DNA of 64,000 bases from Arthrobacter pullicola (GTDB lineage Bacteria > Actinomycetota > Actinomycetes > Actinomycetales > Micrococcaceae), in the NCBI RefSeq assembly GCF_014836875.1, contig NZ_JACSQC010000009.1, forward strand, positions 1-64,000. The letters are read 5' to 3'. The notes beneath the pieces were generated by a model. It was not told the DNA's origin and searched no databases. It saw only the letters and a list, made by a program, of their open reading frames with translations. Within the stretch, counting starts at the first letter, position 1; each line of letters begins with the position of its first letter. Shown in pieces: positions 43,136 to 51,522 of this stretch. The position numbers were made by a program, and so were the translations under genes.

Positions 43136-44506
43136 GTGATTCTCCCTCACCGCGCTCGACGACGAGCTCCCATCCGCGTAGCCCTCACCGGGGCCAACGG
43201 CGGTTACGGGCGCACGTTCCTTGCCCAGCTTGCCTGCACCCCCGAAATCCTGCCCGCCGTCCTGGTGGATCCGGATACCGCCGGCGTGCTGGCCATGCTC
43301 GAAGAACTGGGTATCCCCTCCTCCCGTGCCGCCGCATCCAGCGGCCCGGCACAGACCGCGGAAATTACTGCCAGCGGCCGCATCGCCCTGGTCGGTTCCC
43401 TGGACGCCCTCGACTGGGCCGGCATCGACGTCCTGGTCGAGGCCTGCGGCCGGGTCGGGGCCGGCGCCGCCTATGCCGAGGCAGCACTGGAGAACAACAC
43501 CCATGTGGTGATGGTCAGCAAAGAGGTGGACACCGTTGTCGGCGTCGAACTCAGCGCCCGTGCGGCGGACAAGGGGCTCAGCTATCTCCCGGGCGACGGC
43601 GACCAGCCGGCCAACCTGCTGCGCCTGGTCGACTGGGTCAGCGCCGTCGGGCTGGACATCGTGGCCATCGGCAAGGCGGGGGAATACGACCTCGCGTTCG
43701 ACCCCGCAACCGGCCGGGTGAGCCAGGCGGGCGAAAGCATCGATGCCCCGCAGCTGACCGGGCTGCTGGAACTTGGCAGCAGTATTACCGACACCCTGGA
43801 CCAGCGGGCCGAAGCAGTCAGCCCGCTCAAGCGCGCAGCAGCAGCTGACTCGTGCGAAATGACGGTTGTCGCCATGCGCACCGGCATGATGGCCGACGTC
43901 GAGGCCATGCATTACCCCGTGGCCCGGATCAATGAACTTGCCGACATCTACGCCGCACGCGAAGACGGCGGCATCCTGGCGGGCGACGGCGTGGTGGACG
44001 TTTTCTCCGCCCTCCGGCTGCCGGGTGAGGCGAGCTTCGCCGGCGGCGTCTTCGCCATCGTCCGCACCGGCGATCCTGTCACCTGGGAAATCCTGCGCGG
44101 CAAGGGCCACGTCGTCAGCCGCGACGGCAGGTACGCCTGCATTTACTGGCCGTACCACTACATGGGCGTGGAGACCCCGCTCACGGTGCATGCCGCCGTC
44201 GAACTGGTGGAGGCTCCGCCGGCGGTGCCGGGCATGATCCTCGCGGGCCGTGCCCTGCGCGACCTGCCGGCCGGGACTGACCTGGCCGTAGCGGGACATC
44301 ACCACGAAATTGACTCAGTTGCACCCGTGATGATCGCTTCCGACCCCGCGGCCTCCCCGTTCTACCTGCTCGACGGCGCCCGCCTGATCCGGCCGGTTGC
44401 CAAGGGCAGCCTGATCGGCTTTGCCGATGTGGAAGGCGTGGACGCCGGAGCCCTCACCCTGTACCTCGCGGGAGCCTCCCGCGGACGAACCACCCGATCG
44501 GAGTAA
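43136..44506 (+). CDS. Homoserine-dehydrogenase-like oxidoreductase with SAF domain
   Basis: A 456-residue protein of the COG4091 type: an N-terminal Rossmann domain (RVALTGANGGYGRTFLAQL, about 16-34), a catalytic domain with SKEVDTVVGVEL and YLPGDGDQPANLLRLVDW, and a C-terminal SAF domain (RDLPAGTDLAVAGHH). Members are predicted NAD(P)-dependent dehydrogenases without settled substrates. GTG start; weak ribosome-binding site. Placement opposite otnK/otnC suggests that it oxidises the hydroxy acid that OtnK phosphorylates, replacing the usual LtnD/DenD. Confidence 0.85.
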   Translation: MILPHRARRRAPIRVALTGANGGYGRTFLAQLACTPEILPAVLVDPDTAGVLAMLEELGIPSSRAAASSGPAQTAEITASGRIALVGSLDALDWAGIDVLVEACGRVGAGAAYAEAALENNTHVVMVSKEVDTVVGVELSARAADKGLSYLPGDGDQPANLLRLVDWVSAVGLDIVAIGKAGEYDLAFDPATGRVSQAGESIDAPQLTGLLELGSSITDTLDQRAEAVSPLKRAAAADSCEMTVVAMRTGMMADVEAMHYPVARINELADIYAAREDGGILAGDGVVDVFSALRLPGEASFAGGVFAIVRTGDPVTWEILRGKGHVVSRDGRYACIYWPYHYMGVETPLTVHAAVELVEAPPAVPGMILAGRALRDLPAGTDLAVAGHHHEIDSVAPVMIASDPAASPFYLLDGARLIRPVAKGSLIGFADVEGVDAGALTLYLAGASRGRTTRSE

Positions 44507-44563
44507 ATCAATGACGTTCTTTACTTCCCCCGCCCCCGGGCTCGTCTCCTTTGAGCGCGCGGC

Positions 44564-45919
44564 ATGAGCCCCGAGATTATTGCCCTCATTGGGCTCGCGG
44601 CAGTTTTCACCATCTCCTCTGTCCGCAACGTGCACATGGGTGCACTGGCTCTCGTGGCCGCTTTCATTATCGGCATCGGCGTCGTCGGCGAAAGCCTGAA
44701 GGACGTCCTTGGCGGTTTCCCCGTGGATGCCCTGATCATCCTGGTGGGCATCACCTATCTCTTCGGGCTGGCGCACGAAACGGGCACGATTAAGTGGCTT
44801 GTTGACCGTTCCCTGGACCTCATCGGCGACAGGGTTGCACTGCTTCCCTGGGGCCTTTGGGCCATTGCAACGGCGGTTGCCTGCATGGGCACCTCCCACG
44901 CTGCATTCGCCGTCGTCCCCATTGCGATGACGCTGGCACACAGCCACAGGATCAACTCCACCATGATGGGCATCGCCATGAGTTCGGCGATTGTCGGCGG
45001 CGCGCTGGCACCCACCAGCATCGTCGGCATCACCGTGCAGACGGTTGCCTCCGAAGCCAACGTTCCCTATAACGCGGCGCTGATGTTCGGCCTCTCCATC
45101 GGGGTCAACGCACTCGTCGTCCTGATTGCCTTCTTTATGTTCGGCGGGCGTGAACTGATTGCCCGCACCCGGGCCGGCTCGGCCGGCCGCAGCGGCTCCA
45201 CCGGTGAAGGCCCGTCCTCCGGCGGCACCCGCAGCGCCAGCGGCGGCACCCTGACACTGTCCCGCACCGAAGCCCAGGTTCAGGCTCCGGCGCGTCCGAA
45301 GCTGGAACCCATGCAGCTGCTCGTCATCATCTCCATCTTCGTGCTCGTGGGCGGGTTCTTCACCCTGACCCAGCTCGACGTCGACGTGAACCTGGGCGTG
45401 GTGGCGCTGACCATCGCCGTCATCCTCTCCCTGGTGGATCCGGGCGTGGGACGCAAGGCAATCGCACGCATCGACTGGAGCACCACTCTGCTGCTCGGCG
45501 GCATCATCACCTACGTGGCGGTCCTGACCCGCCTCGGCGCCATTGACCAGCTCGGCGAAGCAGCCCGCTCGGTGAGCCAGCCGCTCCTCGCAGCATTCGT
45601 CATCTGCGTCATCGCGGCACTGGTCTCTGCCTTCGCATCGACCATCGGCATCATCGGTGCGCTGATCCCGCTCGCGGTTCCGCTCCTGGTTCCCGGCGGC
45701 GGACTGGAGATGACAGGTTTCATCTACGCGCTGGCAATCTCGGCGTCCCTGGTGGACTGCGCACCCTTTGGCACAACCGGCGCCACGATTGTTGCCTCGA
45801 CCGTGGAAGAACACCGCTCCACGGTGAACAAGCACCTCACCATCTGGGGTCTGTCGATGGTGATCATTGGACCGGTCATTACCCTCGGGGTCCTCGTGGT
45901 TCCGTTCCTCTGGGCCTAG
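44564..45919 (+). CDS. MatC-type dicarboxylate/sugar-acid transporter
   Basis: A 451-residue membrane protein with about 11-12 helices. The first half (MSPEIIALIGLAAVFTISSV, GITYLFGLAHETGTIKWLVD, SSAIVGGALAPTSIVGI) matches the MatC N-terminal domain of dicarboxylate carriers in the ion-transporter superfamily. A Ser/Gly-rich loop (about 203-232) joins the halves. The C-terminal half has CAPFGTTGATIVAST. It probably imports the four-carbon acid handled by the neighbouring enzymes. A terminator follows. Confidence 0.87.
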   Translation: MSPEIIALIGLAAVFTISSVRNVHMGALALVAAFIIGIGVVGESLKDVLGGFPVDALIILVGITYLFGLAHETGTIKWLVDRSLDLIGDRVALLPWGLWAIATAVACMGTSHAAFAVVPIAMTLAHSHRINSTMMGIAMSSAIVGGALAPTSIVGITVQTVASEANVPYNAALMFGLSIGVNALVVLIAFFMFGGRELIARTRAGSAGRSGSTGEGPSSGGTRSASGGTLTLSRTEAQVQAPARPKLEPMQLLVIISIFVLVGGFFTLTQLDVDVNLGVVALTIAVILSLVDPGVGRKAIARIDWSTTLLLGGIITYVAVLTRLGAIDQLGEAARSVSQPLLAAFVICVIAALVSAFASTIGIIGALIPLAVPLLVPGGGLEMTGFIYALAISASLVDCAPFGTTGATIVASTVEEHRSTVNKHLTIWGLSMVIIGPVITLGVLVVPFLWA

Positions 45920-45959
45920 GCCTAGATTCCCCGGACCGATCCCTGGTCCGGTAGACCGC

Positions 45960-46000
45960 AAAGGGCGGGCGCTGCTTTACGCAGCGCCCGCCTTTGTTTT
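45960..46000 (+). terminator. Rho-independent terminator after the MatC-type gene
   Basis: A 12-bp stem (45964-45975 with 45981-45992), a TTTAC loop, extended by AAA/TTT across a single-base bulge, then TTTGTTTT. A second hairpin, CCGGACC 45931-45937 with GGTCCGG 45945-45951, lies just before it. Confidence 0.88.
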
Positions 46001-46140
46001 CGCTCCGGGCCCCGTCCCAGGCCCCGCCCCGGGCAGCACCCATCCTGACTAATCCTGCACACCCCTGCCAGCGGGGCAAGCTGCCCACAGTAGGACGCGA
46101 TGCCGCCGGCCGCTGCGCTTCCCGGAGCCAAGCTGGGGGC

Positions 46141-46515
46141 ATGAAAGCCAAAGACGTTTTAGGCCGGACCGGTGAAGACCTTGCTGCGGACCACCTGGCC
46201 GCTGCCGGATATGACATCGTCGAGCGGAACTGGCGTTGCCCGCAGGGCGAAATAGACCTCGTCGTCAGGGACGGAGCCGTCCTGGTGGTGGTGGAGGTCA
46301 AAACCCGGTCGTCGCTGAACTATGGGCATCCGTTCGAGGCGGTCAGCTCCGCAAAGCTGGCCCGGCTGTATGTGCTGGCTGCCGCCTGGGCCCGGGCGCA
46401 CCCGGCCGCCCCCAAGGACTGGCGCGTCGATGCCGTCTCCGTGCTGCTCCCGGGTCCCGCCGGCCCGGCAGCCAACCCGGACCCCGTCATCGAACACCTG
46501 AAAGGGATCGGCTGA
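46141..46515 (+). CDS. YraN/UPF0102 family nuclease-fold protein
   Basis: A 124-residue restriction-endonuclease-like fold protein: GRTGEDLAADHLAAAGYDIV, then GEIDLVVRDGAVLVVVEVKT, which carries the E-D-ExK nuclease motif. Members are thought to process DNA ends, possibly Holliday structures, but no activity is settled. The ATG at 46141 gives the family length; the frame is open upstream. yifB starts on the last base of its stop. The yraN-yifB-dprA order is conserved. Confidence 0.93.
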   Translation: MKAKDVLGRTGEDLAADHLAAAGYDIVERNWRCPQGEIDLVVRDGAVLVVVEVKTRSSLNYGHPFEAVSSAKLARLYVLAAAWARAHPAAPKDWRVDAVSVLLPGPAGPAANPDPVIEHLKGIG

Positions 46516-48068
46516 TGGGGCTCGGACGCACCTACGCGGTGGGACTGACGGGCCTGGAAGGAAGAATTGTCGAGGTGGAGGCTGACATCGGCCAGAACCT
46601 TCCCGCCTTCATTCTGCTGGGCCTTCCCGACGCGTCCCTGAACGAGTCACGGGACCGGGTGAAATCGGCAGCAAAAAACTCCGGGCTTCCGCTGAGCCGG
46701 CGCAAGATCACGGTGAACCTCATGCCCGCTGATGTCCACAAGCGCGGCTCCGGCTTCGACCTGGCGATCGTTATGGCGGCGTTGGCGGCAGCGGGCGATG
46801 TGCGGGGCACAGACAGGACAGTGTTCCTTGCCGAGCTGGGACTGGACGGGAGGCTGCGTCCGCTGCGCGGCATCCTGCCCTCCGTCATGGCAGCCGTTGA
46901 CGCCGGCTTCCAAGACATCGTGGTGGCAGAAGCCAACGGCGCTGAAGCTTCACTGGTTCCGTCTGCCCGGGTAGCCCGGTTCACATCCCTGGCCGCTGTT
47001 GCCCAGCGGTTCGGGGCCGACCCTGAACAGCTCGTTTTTCCTGCCGAAACTCCCGCGGCCAAGCCCGGCGAGCGGACGGATGAGGGGCCCGCCCAGCCGC
47101 AGCACGGCGTCCCGGACCTCGCAGACATCGCCGGCCAGTCCGGGGCCCGGTTCGCGCTGGAGGTCGCTGCAGCCGGTGCACACCACCTGCTGATGACGGG
47201 TCCGCCCGGAGCGGGAAAGACGATGCTGGCCGAACGGCTGCCCGGCCTGCTGCCGGATTTGGAAGACACCGCGGCGATGGAGGTCACGGCCATTCATTCA
47301 CTCGACGTCCGGGGAGGTCCCTGCACCGGACTGATCCGCCGGCCGCCGTTCGAGAGTCCGCACCATACCGCCACCGCGGCGGCCGTGATCGGAGGAGGGG
47401 CAGGGATCCCGCGCCCCGGAGCCGCCTCCCGCGCCCACCGCGGAGTCCTCTTCCTGGACGAAGCACCCGAATACGAGGCACGGGTACTGGATGCCCTGCG
47501 CCAACCGCTGGAGAGCGGCACGCTGATACTGCACCGTGCCGCCGGGACGGCTGTGTACCCTGCCCGCTTCCAGCTGGTCCTGGCTGCCAACCCCTGTCCC
47601 TGCGGACTGGCCAGCGGAAAGGGCATCAACTGTACGTGCAGCGCACAGCAGCGGCGGCGCTACTTCGGCCGGCTCTCCGGACCGCTGCTGGACCGGGTGG
47701 ACCTGCAGCTTGAGATCCGCCGCGTTTCGCTGCCGGAGTTCGCTGCGGCGGGCGAAGCGGAGAAAACGGCGGATGTTGCCCGGAGGGTGGTCCACGCGCG
47801 GCAACGCCAGCGGGAACGGCTCAGCCCGTGGGGCTGTGAGACCAACGCGGAGGTCCCGGGGCAGGTACTGCGCGGTGCGCTCAAGCCGCCGGGGAACGCC
47901 ACCAAGGCCCTTGACCGCGCCATGGACCGGCAGTCCCTCACTGCCCGCGGATATGACCGGGTGCTGCGGGTGGCCTGGTCCATTGCCGATCTGGCGGGAC
48001 ATAACGGGCCCGACGCCGATGACATCGGTCAGGCCCTGGGCTTCCGGCAGCAGGCGGTGGCCGCATGA
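46515..48068 (+). CDS. YifB/ComM-type Mg-chelatase-like AAA+ ATPase
   Basis: A 517-residue AAA+ protein with an N-terminal Lon-protease-like domain (GLEGRIVEVEADIGQNLPAF), a central GPPGAGKTMLAERL Walker A (about residues 231-244), VLFLDEAPEYEARVLDALR Walker B and a four-Cys insertion (CPCGLASGKGINCTC). The homologue ComM (YifB) drives branch migration during natural transformation in Gram-negative bacteria. Coupled to yraN (TGATG) and to dprA (ATGA). Confidence 0.94.
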   Translation: MGLGRTYAVGLTGLEGRIVEVEADIGQNLPAFILLGLPDASLNESRDRVKSAAKNSGLPLSRRKITVNLMPADVHKRGSGFDLAIVMAALAAAGDVRGTDRTVFLAELGLDGRLRPLRGILPSVMAAVDAGFQDIVVAEANGAEASLVPSARVARFTSLAAVAQRFGADPEQLVFPAETPAAKPGERTDEGPAQPQHGVPDLADIAGQSGARFALEVAAAGAHHLLMTGPPGAGKTMLAERLPGLLPDLEDTAAMEVTAIHSLDVRGGPCTGLIRRPPFESPHHTATAAAVIGGGAGIPRPGAASRAHRGVLFLDEAPEYEARVLDALRQPLESGTLILHRAAGTAVYPARFQLVLAANPCPCGLASGKGINCTCSAQQRRRYFGRLSGPLLDRVDLQLEIRRVSLPEFAAAGEAEKTADVARRVVHARQRQRERLSPWGCETNAEVPGQVLRGALKPPGNATKALDRAMDRQSLTARGYDRVLRVAWSIADLAGHNGPDADDIGQALGFRQQAVAA

Positions 48069-49324
48069 ACGCGGCTGTTCCCGGGATCCTGCTGGCACGG
48101 GCTGCCCTGTCCCGCCTCATTGAACCTTCTGACACCGTTGGCCAGGCGCTCGTTATGGCCGTGGGTCCTGAAGCCGCTGCACGGATCGCGTCCGGCCGGC
48201 AAATGCCCGGTGCCGCGGACCGCCGTGGCCTCAGCGCCCTTCTGGAGGAGAACGGCATCCGTGGATCGGAACAAACATTGAACGAGGCGCTCGGCCGCTG
48301 GCGCCCACGCGCCGCTGGCCTCGCCCCGGAGCGCGACCTGGCCACGGTCTCCCGGTTCGGCGGAACGTTGCTGGTGCCGGAGGACCACCGCTGGCCCGGG
48401 GCGCTGGATGAGCTGGGGCTGGGGACGCCGTTCTGCCTCTGGACCAGGGGAGGCACCGCCATCCCGCCTGCGGCTCAGTGCGTCGCGGTGGTTGGCTCCC
48501 GGGATGCCACTGCCTACGGACTCTCCGTGACCGGGGACCTTGCCGCCGGTCTGGTGCAGCGCGGCCGGACGGTCATCTCCGGAGGCGCCTACGGCATTGA
48601 TGCGCAGGCGCACCGGTCGGCGCTCGCCGTGTCCGGCAGGGAGCCGGAGCCAGGAGAGCCTGCTCAGATTCCGACCCTCGCCGTGCTGGCCGGCGGGATC
48701 GACCGCTTCTACCCTGCGGGCAACGAGGACCTGCTCCGCGCTGTGGTGGACCGGGGCCTCATCCTCAGCGAAGTTCCGCCCGGGTCGGCGCCCACGCGCT
48801 GGAGGTTCCTGCAGCGCAACCGGCTCATCGCCGCCCTCAGCGCCGCCACCATCGTGGTGGAAGCACGCTGGCGTTCAGGTGCACTCAATACTGCCCATCA
48901 CGCGGCCGGGCTGGGGCGCGGTGTTGGTGCTGTTCCGGGACCGGTGTACTCCGCCAATTCCGCCGGCTGCCATCGGCTGCTACGCGACGGCAGTGCGGTC
49001 TGCGTGACAGACGCCGCCGAGGTAGTGGAGCTCTCCGATCCTCTTGGTCTCCCGTCCGCGGAACCAGCCGGGCCGGGCGCCGGTCCGATCGAGAACAGGC
49101 CTGACAAACGGGCGGACCACGACGGCCTGGCAGTCGAAGACATCCTGCTGCTGGATGCCCTGCCGCTGCGTACCGGATCCCCGGTGGAGAAGCTGGCCAT
49201 GGTCGCGGGCCTGGGTCTGCCGGCAGTGCGGGCCGGTCTGGCGCGCCTTGAACTCGAAGGCCTTGCCCGCCGCTCAAACACCGGCGCATGGCAGCGGGCA
49301 AGGCGAAGCGGCCCCGGCCGGTAA
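48065..49324 (+). CDS. dprA: DNA processing protein DprA
   Basis: DprA loads RecA onto incoming single-stranded DNA. The 419 residues hold the Rossmann core VAVVGSRDATAYG, VISGGAYGIDAQAHRSAL, VLAGGIDRFYPAGN and RNRLIAALSAATIVVEA, then a C-terminal winged-helix domain. An Ala-rich N-terminal domain (about 100 residues) precedes the core. Its ATG overlaps yifB by four bases. Actinobacteria carry it widely even when natural competence is unknown. Confidence 0.95.
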   Translation: MNAAVPGILLARAALSRLIEPSDTVGQALVMAVGPEAAARIASGRQMPGAADRRGLSALLEENGIRGSEQTLNEALGRWRPRAAGLAPERDLATVSRFGGTLLVPEDHRWPGALDELGLGTPFCLWTRGGTAIPPAAQCVAVVGSRDATAYGLSVTGDLAAGLVQRGRTVISGGAYGIDAQAHRSALAVSGREPEPGEPAQIPTLAVLAGGIDRFYPAGNEDLLRAVVDRGLILSEVPPGSAPTRWRFLQRNRLIAALSAATIVVEARWRSGALNTAHHAAGLGRGVGAVPGPVYSANSAGCHRLLRDGSAVCVTDAAEVVELSDPLGLPSAEPAGPGAGPIENRPDKRADHDGLAVEDILLLDALPLRTGSPVEKLAMVAGLGLPAVRAGLARLELEGLARRSNTGAWQRARRSGPGR

Positions 49325-49361
49325 GCCGGGCGGAGAGAAACGCGTGACAGGAACAGATCCA

Positions 49362-49407
49362 CCTGACGGGCATCCAACAACAAACCTGACGGTCATCCCA
49401 CAACAAA
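49362..49407 (+). repeat. Two tandem 23-bp repeats in the ogt-like 5' region
   Basis: Units 49362-49384 and 49385-49407 begin CCTGACGG and end ACAACAAA and differ at two positions. They fill most of the gap between dprA and the ogt-like start and end 12 bases before it, next to AAGGA. They could be a regulatory site or a simple duplication. Confidence 0.8.
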
Positions 49408-49419
49408 AAGGACAGCAAC

Positions 49420-49944
49420 ATGCGGACCCACAAAGTAATCACCTCACCCCTGGGCATTCTCACCCTCGTGGCCGAAGATGCCGTGCTTATCGCAATCGAA
49501 CCGGCGGCCCCGGACCCGGCCGCACCGGGAGCTGCCCGCTACGGGCTCTCTGCCGAGAACGGCTTTGAAGCGGTTGAACGCCAGCTCCAGGAATACTTCG
49601 AGGGACGGCGGTGCTGCCTCGACCTGCCGGCCAGCCAGCCAGGGACACCCTTTATGCAGCAGGTGTGGGCCACAGTCAGCTCCATCCCGTACGGCCAGAC
49701 GCGCAGCTACAAGCAGCTGGCGCTGGAACTCGGCGACGCAGCCAAGGCCCGCAGTGTCGGAGCAGCGCTGTCCCGCAACGCCCTGAACATCCTGGTGCCC
49801 ACTCACAGGGTGGTCGGCACCCGCGGAGCCCTGACGGGATACTCCGGCGGGGTGGACGCCAAACGCGTCCTCCTCACGCTGGAAGCCAGCCCCGGCAACG
49901 AAGCGCTCCGCCAGCAGTGTTCCGGAGCCGGTGTGCCTGCTTGA
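49420..49944 (+). CDS. Ogt/AGT-family DNA alkyltransferase homologue with catalytic Cys replaced by Thr
   Basis: A 174-residue protein with the full O6-alkylguanine transferase layout: N-terminal RNase-H-like domain, then TPFMQQVWATVSSIPYGQTR, ARSVGAALSRN with Arg111 as the arginine finger, and the active-site loop. The loop reads VPTHRVVG instead of PCHRV: Thr128 is encoded by ACT at 49801-49803. Suicidal alkyl transfer is therefore impossible as normally understood. Alkyltransferase-like proteins with Trp at this position bind lesions and recruit repair; a Thr form might act likewise or be decayed. Its last eight codons and stop are repeated at 60880-60912. Confidence 0.88.
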   Translation: MRTHKVITSPLGILTLVAEDAVLIAIEPAAPDPAAPGAARYGLSAENGFEAVERQLQEYFEGRRCCLDLPASQPGTPFMQQVWATVSSIPYGQTRSYKQLALELGDAAKARSVGAALSRNALNILVPTHRVVGTRGALTGYSGGVDAKRVLLTLEASPGNEALRQQCSGAGVPA

Positions 49945-49947
49945 AGC
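49915..49947 (+). repeat. Left copy of a perfect 33-bp direct repeat flanking the catabolic island
   Basis: Covers the last codons and TGA of the ogt-like gene plus AGC. It is identical base for base to 60880-60912 and diverges on both sides of the match. It contains GTTCCGGAGCCGGTGTGCC at its centre. Confidence 0.97.
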
Positions 49948-50024
49948 CCTGCTTGGCCTTTCTGATTCCTTTCCTGGAGCCGTCCGGAAAGTGCGAGCGT
50001 CGATGACCATCCGTGTGTTCCGTG

Positions 50025-50039
50025 CCGGAACAGTTCCGG
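50025..50039 (-). terminator. Short perfect palindrome at the end of the island operon
   Basis: CCGGAAC-A-GTTCCGG, two bases from the stop of the kinase gene. It lacks a T tract, so it is only a possible terminator for the leftward operon. Confidence 0.35.
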
Positions 50040-50040
50040 G

Positions 50041-51522
50041 TTAGCCGTTGACCCCGCCCGTTGCTGCCAGGACGTGTGAGATCTCCCGGGTTGCCGGATA
50101 GAGGGCGCGGTACAGCTGGTAGCGCTCGTTGTAGGCGTCTTCCAACGACGGGATGGGGACGACTGTCTGTGCTGGCGGGTTCCAGCCGTCGATACTGACG
50201 TCAGTGACGACGGCTGCCGCCAGGAGGGCCGCCCCGTAGCTGGCCCCGATCGTGATGGACGGGATGACCTGGGTCAGGCCGGTGACGTCGGAGACGATCT
50301 GTGCCCACAGGCCCCCTTGTGTACCTCCACCTGCAGCGACAATGCGCTTGGGCCTTACGCCAGCGGCCACCATGGCTTCGACGTTGTGCCTCACTCCAAA
50401 GGCCGTCGCCTCCAAAGCTGCCCGGTACAGATCCCCACGTGTGTGCGACAGCGTCAAACCGGCGATGACTCCCCGAGCAGCCGGATCCATGACGGGGGTG
50501 CGTTCACCGGCAAAGTACGGCAGCATCAGCAAGCCGCCGGCCCCGGGGCCCGAGCCGCGGGCTTCCGTCAGCAGATCGGCAAAATCCGGAGCTCCGAACA
50601 GGCCACGGAGCCAGCCTGTTATCGCACCGGATGTTGCCATGCCTCCGGCGAGGTTCCGGGTACCCGGGTATACACCGACGGTGCTCCAGAGGTTGGGTAC
50701 GGTGACTCTTTCCTCTGTGGTCGCCACCAGGAACATCGTTGTGCCGTACATGAGCATCAGATCGCCGGGGTTCTGCGCCCCAACACTCACGGCCTCGGTC
50801 CAGGCATCAATGGTCCCTGCGATGACCGGAATCCCTGCAGGCAGCCCAGTCTCGGCTGATGCGTCCGCGGTGATCGTGCCCGCGGTCTCATTCGCCCAAA
50901 GCAGCGGCGGAAGATCGATGCCGGGTGCAATCAGGTCTGCCCACGGCCGGTACCAGCCCTGGGCTGCGGTGTCGTAGAGCGGTGTGCACTGGCTGGCGGA
51001 GTGATGGTCCAGGACATACTGGCCACTGAGCTTCCACACGAGCCACGAGCTGGGCATGAACAGCCGGCGTGCCCGTTCCATCACCGCTGGTTCGTTGCCG
51101 GCCAGCCACGCCAGTTTCGGCCCGACGGCTTGGGAAGAGAGCGCGGAACCGGTTCGTTCCATGATCGCCGAGGCACCCAGCTGCTGGCTGAGGGCCTCGA
51201 TTTCGGCGGTAGCGCGGGTGTCGACTCCGTACAGAATGGCCGGACGCAGGGGAATCCCGCTGTCGTCGGTGACGAGCACGCAGGGCCCCATGCCGCTGAC
51301 CCCAACTGCGCGGATGTCAGCATTCGTCCCAGAGGTAAGCTCCTTGGCGATCGAGGAGAACTCCTCCCACCATTCATCGGCGCCCATTTCCACCCAGCCA
51401 GGGCGGGGACGTGACACCTCGTGGGTGCGTACGGCGGTGGCCAGGATGGTTCCGTCATCGCTGACCAGTACGCCCTTACTGCTGGAGGTGCCAATATCGA
51501 CACCTATTACCGCTGCTGTCAT
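50041..51522 (-). CDS. FGGY-family carbohydrate kinase (xylulokinase-like)
   Basis: A 493-residue sugar kinase: IGVDIGTSSSKGVLVSDDG (phosphate-1 loop), PGWVEMGADEWW, GVSGMGPCVLV, GTIDAWTEAVSVGA and AAGGGTQGGLWAQIVSDV (adenosine motif). The family phosphorylates xylulose, gluconate, fuculose and other polyols; specificity cannot be assigned. It overlaps the fucose-isomerase-like gene by four bases, so it should phosphorylate the ketose that the isomerase makes. Last gene of the island operon. Confidence 0.9.
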   Translation of the reverse strand: MTAAVIGVDIGTSSSKGVLVSDDGTILATAVRTHEVSRPRPGWVEMGADEWWEEFSSIAKELTSGTNADIRAVGVSGMGPCVLVTDDSGIPLRPAILYGVDTRATAEIEALSQQLGASAIMERTGSALSSQAVGPKLAWLAGNEPAVMERARRLFMPSSWLVWKLSGQYVLDHHSASQCTPLYDTAAQGWYRPWADLIAPGIDLPPLLWANETAGTITADASAETGLPAGIPVIAGTIDAWTEAVSVGAQNPGDLMLMYGTTMFLVATTEERVTVPNLWSTVGVYPGTRNLAGGMATSGAITGWLRGLFGAPDFADLLTEARGSGPGAGGLLMLPYFAGERTPVMDPAARGVIAGLTLSHTRGDLYRAALEATAFGVRHNVEAMVAAGVRPKRIVAAGGGTQGGLWAQIVSDVTGLTQVIPSITIGASYGAALLAAAVVTDVSIDGWNPPAQTVVPIPSLEDAYNERYQLYRALYPATREISHVLAATGGVNG

